Origin: Dolichospermum sp. FACHB-1091
Lineage (GTDB): Bacteria > Cyanobacteriota > Cyanobacteriia > Cyanobacteriales > Nostocaceae
Length of the DNA stretch: 33,102 nucleotides
Reading direction: 5' to 3'
Assembly: GCF_014697585.1 (NCBI RefSeq)
Contig: NZ_JACJSB010000041.1
Location: forward strand, 1-33,102
This document shows, in pieces, positions 24,787 to 32,750 of the stretch. Every line of letters starts with the position of its first letter. Within the stretch, counting starts at the first letter, position 1. Under the pieces are notes generated by a model, which ran no database searches, had not been told where the DNA came from, and saw only the letters and a program-made list of their open reading frames with translations. The position numbers and the translations under genes were made by a program.

Positions 24787-24881
24787 CAATACGGTTCAGT
24801 TAACTGAATCACAGGGGGTTGAAACTATTAAAATTTCGTTACCTAATAGTATCTGAAAAACCCTTAACTGAACCGTATTCT
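24787..24881. mobile_element. MITE with 16-bp perfect inverted repeats and 9-bp target duplication
   Basis: AATACGGTTCAGTTAA (24788-24803) and TTAACTGAACCGTATT (24864-24879) are exact inverses. The interior also pairs (ACTATTA with TAATAGT), so the whole element can fold as one long hairpin. CCTATAACT flanks it on both sides (24778-24786 and 24882-24890), a classic target duplication. It carries no gene and contains the end of the toxin gene in its left target copy. Confidence 0.88.
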
Positions 24882-24903
24882 CCTATAACTTGGTAAACTC
24901 ACT

Positions 24904-25260
24904 ATGGCAGACAAAATCAAACTCATGGCCGATTATGGATGCTACCCACTATGGTGGGCTAGTTATGATAAAGCCGGGGATATTGACCCTCAAACACTGC
25001 TACTCAGCAAAGAAACAATTAGCCGCTTAGAAAAATGGGCAGATATTTATGATGCAAAGTTGAACTGGGAAGATCCTAATTCATCAGGTTTTCCCAGTTT
25101 AGAAGCTAAAGAAGCTTTTGAAGCAGAAGGTATTAGTTTGTGGAAGCAACTGCAAAAAGAACTTACACCTAATTATGAAGTTTTCTATTTCAGTGAGATA
25201 TTACGTAAAGTCGTAAGTGACATGAATGAATTAGACTCTTTGCGTATTATCTATGCTTAA
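24904..25260 (+). CDS. Putative immunity-like acidic protein
   Basis: The 118-residue, acidic, Trp-rich protein begins KIKLMADYGCYPLWWAS, has LLLSKETISRLEKWADIYD and WEDPNSSGFPS in the middle and ends EVFYFSEILRKVVSD. I recognise this pattern as a family of small cyanobacterial proteins next to toxin-like genes, but no named function. Its position right after a BECR-like toxin (with the MITE in between) suggests an immunity or antitoxin role. A degenerate copy of its first 70 bases occurs at 26215-26287, so the gene has been duplicated. A role in binding the upstream protein is inference. Confidence 0.55.
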   Translation: MADKIKLMADYGCYPLWWASYDKAGDIDPQTLLLSKETISRLEKWADIYDAKLNWEDPNSSGFPSLEAKEAFEAEGISLWKQLQKELTPNYEVFYFSEILRKVVSDMNELDSLRIIYA

Positions 25261-25276
25261 CTGATAGTCAACGAAA

Positions 25277-25540
25277 ATAAAACTAATCATAACAACAGCC
25301 ACCTTATTCCAATGGGTAGAAATAAAACAAGATGTTCCAAATAGTCCTGTAAAAGCTGGTAATAAGGGGGTTGTTTTAGATCATCTCAATCCTACTACAA
25401 CCCAGCCAGAACCAGGATATATTCTAGAGGTCTTTGAAGATGGTGAAACTCTAGATGTAGTTTCTGTTCCTATTTCCTGGGTTAACCCTCTTCCTGAAAG
25501 TTGGGGAAGTGTTGAATATAATACTAAACAAACAGCTTAA
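25277..25540 (+). pseudogene. DUF4926-like reading frame without a normal start codon
   Basis: The open frame (stop TAA at 25538-25540; previous stop at 25265-25267) reads TLFQWVEIKQDVP, then KAGNKGVVLDHL, then GYILEVFEDGETLDVVSVPI. This is the pattern of DUF4926, a small beta-rich domain found beside toxin-like genes. There is no ATG, GTG or TTG between the upstream stop and the domain; an ATA at 25277 stands where an ATG would be expected. Either it starts on a rare codon or the start has been lost. The C-terminus is complete. The sequence is otherwise undamaged, so the loss would be recent. Confidence 0.6.
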
Positions 25541-25550
25541 AGTATAATCA

Positions 25551-25610
25551 TTGAGTCCGTTAAAACAGACTTCGGCTATTAGACTAGGAATTAATTCCCT
25601 CCACGGGTGA
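25551..25610. repeat. Dispersed repeat, second copy (AGTCCGTT type)
   Basis: Begins TTGAGTCCGTTAAAACAGAC and shares order and spacing with the copy at 20881-20938 (AGTCCGTT, GACTT, CGCTAT or GGCTAT, AGACT, AATT, ATTCCC). It is a member of the palindromic repeat family common in Nostocales. Confidence 0.6.
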
Positions 25611-25668
25611 GAAAGCTAACTGATAATATTAAAAAAATATCAGCTACAGCATGAGGAAAAATCCCACC

Positions 25669-25917
25669 ATGTCCAACCAAACAAACTTAAAAACAGTTGA
25701 ATTTGGTTGGCCAATTGGAATGCCTACCTGTCGGCCAATGGGTGATGGATTATTTGAAGTCAGAACAAATTTACCACAAAATAAAATTGCTCGTGTGTTA
25801 TTTTGTTTCTATGAAGGTAAAATGATATTGCTGCATGGCTTCATTAAGAAAAGCCAAAAAACCCCAAAACAACAATTAGATTTAGCCTGGGAACGCAAAC
25901 ACACATTGGAGGCGTAA
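25669..25917 (+). CDS. RelE/HigB-like toxin, short version
   Basis: The 82-residue protein (from ATG 25669, preceded by AGGAAAA; an upstream ATG at 25651 is less likely) has the C-terminal core of the HigB/phage Gp49-like toxin family: GDGLFEVRTNL, IARVLFCFYEGKMILLHGFIKKSQKTP and LDLAWER. Family proteins normally have about 20-30 more residues at the N-terminus, with helix FLxxLPxxxRxxi, which are absent here. Toxins of this family cleave mRNA at the ribosome. It is followed after 2 bases by an HTH antitoxin gene, the usual toxin-first order for higBA. Whether the shortened N-terminus abolishes activity is unknown. Confidence 0.75.
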   Translation: MSNQTNLKTVEFGWPIGMPTCRPMGDGLFEVRTNLPQNKIARVLFCFYEGKMILLHGFIKKSQKTPKQQLDLAWERKHTLEA

Positions 25918-25919
25918 AA

Positions 25920-26213
25920 ATGACAGAAAATCCTTATGTTGGTTCTTCTCTTGATGCGTTTTTAGAAGAAGAAGGAACATTAGAAGAAATAAATTTAATA
26001 GCTATGAAAAGAGTAATTGCTTGGCAAATTCAAACCGCAATGGCTGAGAAAAATATTACTAAAACAGCAATGGCTGAGAAAATGAAAACAAGTAGATCAT
26101 CTGTTGATAGACTTTTAGATCCTGATCATCATTCTGTTACTTTAGAGACGATTGATAAAGCGGCAAGAGTTCTTGGTAAAAAAATTCGTTTTGAATTGGT
26201 AGATGCTGTTTAA
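25920..26213 (+). CDS. XRE/HigA-like antitoxin
   Basis: The 97-residue protein has a C-terminal helix-turn-helix (about residues 38-95: MAEKNITKTAMAEKMKTSRS, then SVDRLLDPDHHSVTLETIDKAARVLG), as in HigA-type antitoxins that bind their own promoter. The N-terminus (LDAFLEEEGTLEEINLIAMKRVIAWQIQTAM) would bind the toxin. The ATG at 25920 follows the toxin stop by 2 bases. The short hairpin CTGATA/TATCAG at 25620-25643 ahead of the toxin start could be its operator. The pair is complete in gene content. Confidence 0.85.
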   Translation: MTENPYVGSSLDAFLEEEGTLEEINLIAMKRVIAWQIQTAMAEKNITKTAMAEKMKTSRSSVDRLLDPDHHSVTLETIDKAARVLGKKIRFELVDAV

Positions 26214-26214
26214 A

Positions 26215-26287
26215 GTAGAAAAAATCAAACTCATGGCTGATTTTATAGATGTTACCCGTTATGGTGGGTAAATTATGATAAACAGGG
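26215..26287 (+). pseudogene. Decayed duplicate of the 5' end of the immunity-like gene
   Basis: AATCAAACTCATGGC, then GATT, TACCC, TATGGTGGG and TTATGATAAA match the start of the gene at 24904 in the same order, with several substitutions, a small insertion and a stop. It keeps about 70 bases only. It is followed by sequence that pairs back on it (TATAGATGTTACCC at 26244-26257 with GGGTAACATCTATA at 26285-26298), a perfect 14-bp inverted repeat. Confidence 0.7.
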
Positions 26288-26427
26288 TAACATCTATAAT
26301 TATTAAGATTCACGTTGAACTATAAATATTAGCCATAAAGCCAGTATTTTCAAGTTTCTCGCAAAATAGTAGTAGGATTGCTACAACAACAAACCTACCC
26401 AATCTAGATTTATTCAGCAAGCCCTAA

Positions 26428-27900
26428 TTAGAATTTTTCCACACCTGGAAAATGTTGAGTAGACACTTTAGCAGCTTCTCCACAAGTGCGAGGTGTAGGG
26501 AAAATCTTGCCAGGATTTGCCAAACCTTGGGGATTAAAAACTTTTCTTACCCATTGCATAGTTTCCAAATCAGCTTCACTAAACATATCTGGCATATAGC
26601 ATTTTTTATCAGCACCAATACCATGTTCACCAGAAATACTACCACCTACTCTCACGCACAATCTGAGAATTTCCCCGCCCAATTCTTCTACTTTTTCCAA
26701 TTCTCCATGGACAGAATTATCAAATAAAATTAGCGGATGTAAATTACCATCTCCAGCATGAAAAACATTGGCAATGGGATAACCATATTGATTACTTAAA
26801 CGCTCAATTTCCTTGAGAACATAAGGTAATTGAGTTCGGGGAATTACCCCATCTTGCACATAATAATCTGGGCTGATATGTCCCGCAGCCGCAAAAGCTG
26901 CCTTTCTGCCTTTCCATAATTTTAATCTAGTTTCTGGGTCACTGGCACTAGTTACATTTCGCGCCCCATTCTTTTGACAAATTTCTTTAACTCGCTGTTT
27001 ATTGGCAGAAACCTCGACTTCTAAACCATCAATTTCTACTAACAAAATAGCAGCGGCATCACGGGGATAACAATTAGTAGCTACAACATCTTCTACAGCA
27101 TTAATACTAATATTATCCATCATTTCCATACCGCCGGGAATAATCCCCACGCCAATAATATCAGAAACACTAGCAGCGGCAGCATCTACATTGGTGAAAT
27201 CTGCTAATAATACACAAATTGATTCGGCACTTTTGAGAATTTTTAAGGTGATTTCCGTAGCAATTCCTAATGTTCCTTCAGAACCAACAAAGACACCTGT
27301 TAAATCATAGCCTGGTGTTTCAGAAATTTGTCCGCCAATATCAATAATTGCACCATCAGGTAGGACAATTTTTAAACCTAAAACATGATTTGTTGTGACA
27401 CCATATTTTAAACAATGTACTCCCCCAGAATTTTCAGCAATATTCCCACCAATGGAACAAATAATCTGACTAGAAGGATCAGGTGCAAAATAAAATCCAG
27501 CACCGCTAACAGCTTGAGTCACCCAACTATTAATTACCCCGGGTTGGACAATAGCCCGCTGATTTTCTAAATCAATTTTGAGGATTTGTCGCATTAAAGA
27601 AGTGACAATTAAAACTGAATCTTCTGTTGGTAAAGCACCGCCAGATAAGCCTGTTCCTGAACCTCTAGCAATAAAAGGAACGGAAAATTGATTGCAAATT
27701 TTGACAATTTCTGATACTTGTTCTGTAGTTCTAGGTAATACTGCAACTGGGGGACATTGACGATAACTGGTTAAACCGTCACATTCATAAGTGAGGAGTT
27801 CTTCTTTGCGTTGAACTACGCCTTTTTCGCCAAGGATAGCCACAAATTTTTTGATTATGGGTTTCCAGTTAATTAGTTTTTTCTCTTGGGTAAGCATCAT
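26428..27900 (-). CDS. glcD: FAD-linked oxidase, glycolate oxidase subunit GlcD-like
   Basis: The 490-residue protein has an N-terminal FAD-binding PCMH domain (about 50-230; VAVLPRTTEQVSEIVKICN, FIARGSGTGLSGGALPTE, CSIGGNIAENSGGVHCLKYG, GSEGTLGIATEITL) and the C-terminal oxidase cap (HAGDGNLHP, ISGEHGIGADK, FNPQGLANPGKIFP). GlcD oxidises glycolate to glyoxylate in the photorespiratory pathway, or D-lactate in related enzymes; the sequence cannot separate them with certainty. Two ATG codons stand in tandem at the start (27900 and 27897). It lies 116 bases downstream of the SNF2 gene on the same strand. Confidence 0.93.
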   Translation of the reverse strand: MMLTQEKKLINWKPIIKKFVAILGEKGVVQRKEELLTYECDGLTSYRQCPPVAVLPRTTEQVSEIVKICNQFSVPFIARGSGTGLSGGALPTEDSVLIVTSLMRQILKIDLENQRAIVQPGVINSWVTQAVSGAGFYFAPDPSSQIICSIGGNIAENSGGVHCLKYGVTTNHVLGLKIVLPDGAIIDIGGQISETPGYDLTGVFVGSEGTLGIATEITLKILKSAESICVLLADFTNVDAAAASVSDIIGVGIIPGGMEMMDNISINAVEDVVATNCYPRDAAAILLVEIDGLEVEVSANKQRVKEICQKNGARNVTSASDPETRLKLWKGRKAAFAAAGHISPDYYVQDGVIPRTQLPYVLKEIERLSNQYGYPIANVFHAGDGNLHPLILFDNSVHGELEKVEELGGEILRLCVRVGGSISGEHGIGADKKCYMPDMFSEADLETMQWVRKVFNPQGLANPGKIFPTPRTCGEAAKVSTQHFPGVEKF

Positions 27901-27977
27901 TTTTTGACTGTTTGGTGTGGATGTTTATTTTTACTTTAATACTATTTGTGACTTTGCGGTTTAAAGTTAGTTTATTT

Positions 27978-28006
27978 AACCACGGAGGCACAGAGAACCC
28001 AGAGGG
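27978..28006 (+). repeat. Dispersed repeat between glcD and the SNF2 gene
   Basis: AACCACGGAGGCACAGAG, then AACCCAGAGGG, is the near-identical intergenic counterpart of the copy inside mutS at 17229-17258. Confidence 0.75.
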
Positions 28007-28016
28007 AAGAGGTTTT

Positions 28017-31000
28017 TTATATTTCATCTTCTTCGATGACTGCATTCCGATCTAATATTAACAAATTTCTTAATTGATCAGTATCCATTTCTGTTAACCA
28101 ATCTTCTCCTGCACCTACAACTTGTTCAGCTAGTTGCTTTTTACTTTCAATCATATCATTAATTTTCTCTTCTAATGTTCCTGTACAAACAAATTTATGG
28201 ACTTGAACATTGCGAGTTTGACCAATTCTAAATACTCTATCTGTAGCTTGATTTTCCACTGCGGGATTCCACCATCTATCAAAGTGAAAAACATGATTTG
28301 CTCTAGTTAAATTTAAGCCAACACCACCAGCTTTTAATGATAAAATCATAATTGGTGGTCCTTGGGGATCACGTTGGAATCTGTCAATCATTTCCTCTCT
28401 TTGCTTTTTACTGGTGCTACCATATAAAAAGAATATTTCTCGTCCTAATTTTTTTTCTAAATGAGGTTTTAATAACTTACCCCATTCAGCAAATTGTGTG
28501 AAAATTAAAGCCCGGTCTCCTTCTGCCACAACCTCATCTAACATTTCTTCTAATCTTTGTAATTTAGCAGAATGATGTTTTTCTAAAGTTGCTAATTTTA
28601 AGTATTGGGCAGGATGATTACAGATTTGTTTTAACTTCACTAATAATCCTAAAATCATACCCCGACGTTGTAAACCTTCCGCAGATTCAATCTCTACTAA
28701 AGATTGATCTACTAATTGTTGATATAGTGTAGCCTGTTCGGAAGTTAAACCACAAAAAACAGTCATTTCTTGCTTTTCTGGCAGGTCTTGAATAATATCT
28801 TTATCAGTTTTTAATCGTCGTAAAATAAAAGGTTGCACTAAAGAACGTAATTGATTTAAAGAAGCAGTGTCACCATACTTTTCAATAGGCATAGCAAACC
28901 GTCTTTGAAAAAATTGTTTATTACCTAAATAACCAGGATTCAGGAAATCTAAAATAGACCATAATTCTTGTAATCTATTTTCTACAGGTGTTCCAGTTAA
29001 AGCAATGCGAAATGTAGTTTCTAACTGTCGAACTGCTTGGGATTGTTTAGATTCTGAATTTTTTATATTTTGGGCTTCGTCTAAAACAATTATTTGCCAT
29101 TCAACGGTTTTTAAAAGTTTAATATCGCGGTGAATGAGTGCATAGCTAGTAATAACTAAATCATGTTTTTTGACAACTTCTGTAAATGTTTTCCCTTGGG
29201 GACGTTTATCACCATGATATTCTAAAACCTTGAGAGTAGGAGCAAATTTACTTACTTCCTTTTGCCAATTCCCCATAACTGAAGTAGGACAAACTAATAA
29301 AGTTGGTTTTTCTAAAACATTTTCTTCTTGGAGATGAAGTATAAAAGCGATGAATTGAATGGTTTTACCTAATCCCATATCGTCCGCTAAACAAGCGCCC
29401 AAACCCCATCTTTCTAAAAACGCTAACCAAGCTACACCACGTTCTTGATAAGGTCTTAATTGTCCGGTAAAATTGCTAGGAGTTGGTAAAGTTTGAATTT
29501 CTTGATTATTAGTTAATGCCCCAATTAATTCCTCTAACGCACCAGAAGCTTCAAAACTAACAACAGGTAATTTTTCAATGATTTGGGTATCTCCTTTACT
29601 AATACGTAAAGCATCTTCTAGAGAAAGAGACATTTGTTCGTTACGGGAACTAAAAAAGTTTTGGGCGGTTTTGATATCTTGGGGACGTAATTCTACCCAT
29701 TCACCATTAATTTCCACTAAAGGACTATTTAATTTTACCAATTTATCAAACTCAATTTTAGAAATTGTTTGTCCACCAATTGCTAATTGCCATTGAAAAT
29801 TCAATAAACTTTGTAAACCTAAACGTCCTGATTTTTGTTGAGGACTTTCGGCACTGATTTTTAACCCTAAACGGTTTGCCCACCCTTCCCGATTTGCTAA
29901 ACTAGGAGGTAAAATTACTCCTAAACCGCTATCTTCAAATCTCCAAATTATAGCTTTGATAAATTCATAAGCTTCTGTAGGAGTGAGGTGGCAAAATTCG
30001 GGAGATGCAGTTTCTAAACTTGCGGTAATTGTAGGATACAATCGAGAAGCCAAACCCAAACCTCGTAAAAAGGTTTCTTGAGGTTGTTCAATTGTCCGAT
30101 TTTGATAAACTAATTTTTCTACAGGTTGCTGCCAAATTATCCCTGCTTCTATTAAAAATTCCGGGTTATCTGCTGCTTGCAGAAAATACTTTAAAGTCCA
30201 ATTTGGTTCTTGATTTTCTGGAGGGAGTAATTGGAAACAAGTTCTAAATAATGCTTTCCCTGTAAGTTGATATTGTAAGGGTAAAGTCCAGGCTTTTAAA
30301 GTAGTTTTTAAACGTTCTCCTCCTGCTCCATTAATTGTATTATTTTCGTTAATTAATCCTTTTAACCATTGCTGTAATGCGTTAGGTAAAGACATGATGA
30401 TTCTCGGTTCAAGGGGAGATTGAGAACCAACCATTAACCGCAATTGATGATCTGTAATGTGATTGAGGAATGATAATATTAATTCTTGAGGTAATAATGG
30501 TAAATCAATTGCGAGATTTTCGGTATTTTGTTGATAGGTTCGACAAGCCAAAGGCATTTTTGAGGCAAATTTTTCTAATCTAGTGACATCTATCGCACTA
30601 TCTAAAAGTACCTGCCATTTCGCAATTAAACTACTATCTTGTTTTTCAACTGTTGGTAAAAATTTACAACGAGAAATCAAATCTAAATGCCATCTAAAAA
30701 TATGTACCCAGAAATGAATATCTGCTCCTAATAAAGCTGCTTTACTGTCATTTGGACTCAGAGGTAAAGAGCTAAGAAATTGAATTGCTAATGCTGGAGT
30801 GAGACTAAAACCTTCAATTTTCCAAGGATGTAAATATTGTAAATCTTGTGAATATCGAGAATCTATATCTAAGTTAACAGAATGAACCGGAAAAATTGTG
30901 ATCATTTCTGATTGATTACTCTCTACAAAATCAGTTGGTAAAGAAATTATTTGGGAGTGAATAGGTAATTTTATTTCTGTTGCTGGTTTACCTTTAATTC

Positions 31001-31217
31001 TTTGTTTATTAGTAGTATTTGGCTGAATTAAATTAGCAATTGATAAATTAGATGTTTTTAACCATTCATTTAATTCCCCTGATGTCATAGCCAATGGGTG
31101 TAAATAAATTTCAGCAGATACTTCAGTATGCACCTGTGAAGAACGCCAAATTTCCCCCCAAATAAAGAAATAGCTATTTTGATGATTTATTACCCAAGTT
31201 CCGTGTAAAATTGCCAT
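28017..31217 (-). CDS. SNF2/HepA-family DEAD-box helicase (bacterial type with N-terminal helical domain)
   Basis: The 1066-residue protein has a long N-terminal region (1-570) of the bacterial SNF2-associated type, starting MAILHGTWVINHQ. An SNF2 ATPase with Walker A LADDMGLGKT (about 607-616) and DEAQ box VLDEAQNIKN (about 707-716) follows, then helicase-C motifs ALIFTQFAEW, LKAGGVGLNLTRAN and DRVFRIGQTRNVQVHKF. These proteins translocate on double-stranded DNA and can remodel protein-DNA complexes or transcription complexes. Homologues are standard in cyanobacteria; a related gene is a defence-associated helicase in some systems, but here no defence partner adjoins. The ATG matches the family start. 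It is probably transcribed from the gap at 31218-31509. Confidence 0.93.
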   Translation of the reverse strand: MAILHGTWVINHQNSYFFIWGEIWRSSQVHTEVSAEIYLHPLAMTSGELNEWLKTSNLSIANLIQPNTTNKQRIKGKPATEIKLPIHSQIISLPTDFVESNQSEMITIFPVHSVNLDIDSRYSQDLQYLHPWKIEGFSLTPALAIQFLSSLPLSPNDSKAALLGADIHFWVHIFRWHLDLISRCKFLPTVEKQDSSLIAKWQVLLDSAIDVTRLEKFASKMPLACRTYQQNTENLAIDLPLLPQELILSFLNHITDHQLRLMVGSQSPLEPRIIMSLPNALQQWLKGLINENNTINGAGGERLKTTLKAWTLPLQYQLTGKALFRTCFQLLPPENQEPNWTLKYFLQAADNPEFLIEAGIIWQQPVEKLVYQNRTIEQPQETFLRGLGLASRLYPTITASLETASPEFCHLTPTEAYEFIKAIIWRFEDSGLGVILPPSLANREGWANRLGLKISAESPQQKSGRLGLQSLLNFQWQLAIGGQTISKIEFDKLVKLNSPLVEINGEWVELRPQDIKTAQNFFSSRNEQMSLSLEDALRISKGDTQIIEKLPVVSFEASGALEELIGALTNNQEIQTLPTPSNFTGQLRPYQERGVAWLAFLERWGLGACLADDMGLGKTIQFIAFILHLQEENVLEKPTLLVCPTSVMGNWQKEVSKFAPTLKVLEYHGDKRPQGKTFTEVVKKHDLVITSYALIHRDIKLLKTVEWQIIVLDEAQNIKNSESKQSQAVRQLETTFRIALTGTPVENRLQELWSILDFLNPGYLGNKQFFQRRFAMPIEKYGDTASLNQLRSLVQPFILRRLKTDKDIIQDLPEKQEMTVFCGLTSEQATLYQQLVDQSLVEIESAEGLQRRGMILGLLVKLKQICNHPAQYLKLATLEKHHSAKLQRLEEMLDEVVAEGDRALIFTQFAEWGKLLKPHLEKKLGREIFFLYGSTSKKQREEMIDRFQRDPQGPPIMILSLKAGGVGLNLTRANHVFHFDRWWNPAVENQATDRVFRIGQTRNVQVHKFVCTGTLEEKINDMIESKKQLAEQVVGAGEDWLTEMDTDQLRNLLILDRNAVIEEDEI

Positions 31218-31301
31218 GTTTGAATATACTAATTATTTTTTTAATTATTATCTCTATTATCTCGCATATCTCGCATTTTGAGTTAAGAGATAAAACTTGT
31301 C

Positions 31302-31419
31302 GGCGATTATAAATCGCTACTACACAAACAAAGTCCACCCAGGTGGACTAACAGAAAAATTAAGATTTTTAAACCCATGCAGATGGGTTTTGTCTGTGTA
31401 GGTGCGACTTCTAGTCGCC
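31302..31419. repeat. 118-bp palindromic dispersed element
   Basis: The 28-base ends (31302-31329, GGCGATTATAAATCGC start; 31392-31419, ending CTAGTCGCC) are imperfect inverses. The interior has AGTCCACCCAGGTGGACT and AACCCATGCAGATGGGTT, two further perfect hairpins. There is no coding capacity. It sits between the divergent SNF2 and Uma2 genes, within the 31218-31509 gap, which holds no gene. Confidence 0.75.
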
Positions 31420-31476
31420 CAAGTTTTTAACAACTACTGAGAATTAAAGGATTTTCAGGATTAATACATTAAATGC

Positions 31477-31482
31477 TATAAT
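31477..31482 (+). promoter_or_regulatory. -10-like element for the Uma2 gene
   Basis: TATAAT lies 28 bases before the ATG at 31510. No strong -35 is visible. Confidence 0.4.
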
Positions 31483-31509
31483 CAGCAAATAACTACTTGG
31501 TATCATATC

Positions 31510-32211
31510 ATGATGATTACTCAAGAATTAGAATGCAAAGAAAACATCTCCCAAGATGTAATATTTCCCCCAAGTGATTTATATAGTGATGAACCGACCG
31601 TGGAAACAGAACTACATCTAGAGCAAATTATGCTCTTAATTAAATGTCTCAAATGGTTATGGAAAGATAGAAATGATTTCTATGCTGCGGGGAATCTCAC
31701 CATTTACTATAGTCCTAATCAGAAAAAATCTGAATATTTCCGAGGTCCAGATTTCTTTGTGGTCTTGGGAACAGAACGCAAAACTCGGAAAAGTTGGGTA
31801 GTTTGGGAAGAAGATGGTAAATATCCTAATTTCATTTTAGAAATTCTCTCACCAACTACAGCAAATACAGATAGAGAATATAAAAAAGAACTTTATCAAA
31901 ATACTTTCCGCACACCTGATTATTTTTGGTTCGACCCTTATACACTAGAATTTGCAGGTTTTCATTTAGTAGACGGAGAATATCAACCTTTAGAAGAAAA
32001 TCAGCAAGGACATTTGTGGAGTCGTCAGCTAGGTTTATATTTAGGAATATATCAAGGATTATTACGGTATTTCACACCAACAGGAGAGCTAGTTCCTACA
32101 CCTGAAGAAACCGCAGAACAGCAAACTAAAAGAGCAGAAAAAGAAGCGAAAAAATCAGAACGTTTAGCAGAAAAACTGCGGGAATTAAATATAGATCCTG
32201 ATACAATTTAA
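31510..32211 (+). CDS. Uma2 family (DUF820) PD-(D/E)XK-like protein with charged C-terminus
   Basis: This is a 233-residue protein. The Uma2 core (about 25-185) contains the likely metal-binding residues Asp in GPDFFVV and Glu in FILEILSP, and TREYKKELYQ-like conserved residues (here DREYKKELYQ). The C-terminal 45 residues are rich in Lys, Glu and Ala (AEQQTKRAEKEAKKSERLAEKL) and likely form a coiled coil. The family is very abundant in cyanobacteria; most members are suspected nucleases of unknown target. Uma2 genes are highly duplicated and mobile, in agreement with the remnant at 4067-4222. A perfect hairpin (32261-32283) lies 50 bases after the stop. Confidence 0.85.
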   Translation: MMITQELECKENISQDVIFPPSDLYSDEPTVETELHLEQIMLLIKCLKWLWKDRNDFYAAGNLTIYYSPNQKKSEYFRGPDFFVVLGTERKTRKSWVVWEEDGKYPNFILEILSPTTANTDREYKKELYQNTFRTPDYFWFDPYTLEFAGFHLVDGEYQPLEENQQGHLWSRQLGLYLGIYQGLLRYFTPTGELVPTPEETAEQQTKRAEKEAKKSERLAEKLRELNIDPDTI

Positions 32212-32260
32212 TCCAGTTGCTAATTTACTCTGTTGCTTAACCTAACAGGTTGTTTTAAAA

Positions 32261-32283
32261 GTATAAATTCATAGAATTTATAC
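32261..32283. terminator. Hairpin downstream of the Uma2 gene
   Basis: GTATAAATT and AATTTATAC are exact 9-bp arms with a 5-nt loop (CATAG). No T tract follows, so this is either a weak terminator or an unrelated palindrome. Confidence 0.4.
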
Positions 32284-32310
32284 AACAGATTAAACAAACA
32301 AAATACCCTT

Positions 32311-32353
32311 TAGTCATGTAGGTTGGGTTAAGCGACAGCGCAACCCAACAAAA
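32311..32353. repeat. Palindromic repeat, copy left of brnTA
   Basis: TAGTCATGTAGGTTGGGTTA, then AGCGACAGCG and CAACCCAACAAAA. Arms GTTGGGTT/AACCCAAC pair. An almost identical copy (one base different) lies at 32989-33031 on the other side of brnTA. Confidence 0.85.
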
Positions 32354-32416
32354 GATATAATCAAGATGTCTGAATCAAGATATCCAGGATTTAAGGATTT
32401 TGAGGATGAATGATTT

Positions 32417-32446
32417 TTGCTGAATAGGATAGCCATATCTTATAAT
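32417..32446 (+). promoter_or_regulatory. Predicted promoter of brnTA
   Basis: TTGCTG (32417-32422) and TATAAT (32441-32446) are 18 bases apart, 26 bases before the brnT ATG. BrnA usually represses this promoter, so an operator should lie near. Confidence 0.5.
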
Positions 32447-32471
32447 TAAGAAATGATTTGAACTATCAGAG

Positions 32472-32750
32472 ATGCAGTTTGAGTGGGACGAAGCGAAAAA
32501 TTTAGAAAATATCCGTAAACATCAGATTGACTTTCAAGATGTTTATAAAATTTTTGACAGTCCAATGTTGATTGAGGAAGATGAACGTTTTGACTATGGT
32601 GAGGAAAGATGGTTTGGTATTGGTTTTTTAGGAAATGGAGTCGCTGTAGTTGTTTGGACAGAAAAACAAGGCAATGTAATTAGAATTATTTCAGCACGAA
32701 AGGCAAATCGTTATGAACGAAAAAAATTTGAACAATATCTCACGGACTAA
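32472..32750 (+). CDS. brnT: BrnT family toxin
   Basis: The 92-residue RelE-like ribonuclease toxin has the family pattern FEWDEAKNLENIRKHQIDF at the N-terminus, a central DYGEERWFGIGFLGNGVAVVVWTE and the C-terminal RIISARKANRYERKKFEQYL, which holds the basic catalytic residues. The length is normal. It is followed by brnA, whose start lies 38 bases inside this gene, so the two are coupled. BrnT inhibits translation by cutting RNA and is held by BrnA. Confidence 0.92.
   Translation: MQFEWDEAKNLENIRKHQIDFQDVYKIFDSPMLIEEDERFDYGEERWFGIGFLGNGVAVVVWTEKQGNVIRIISARKANRYERKKFEQYLTD

Noticed and set aside
28017-31217. SNF2 helicase as part of a defence system such as DISARM
   Set aside because: No methylase, DUF1998 or phospholipase D partner is adjacent; the neighbour is glcD, and the protein has the normal cyanobacterial architecture.
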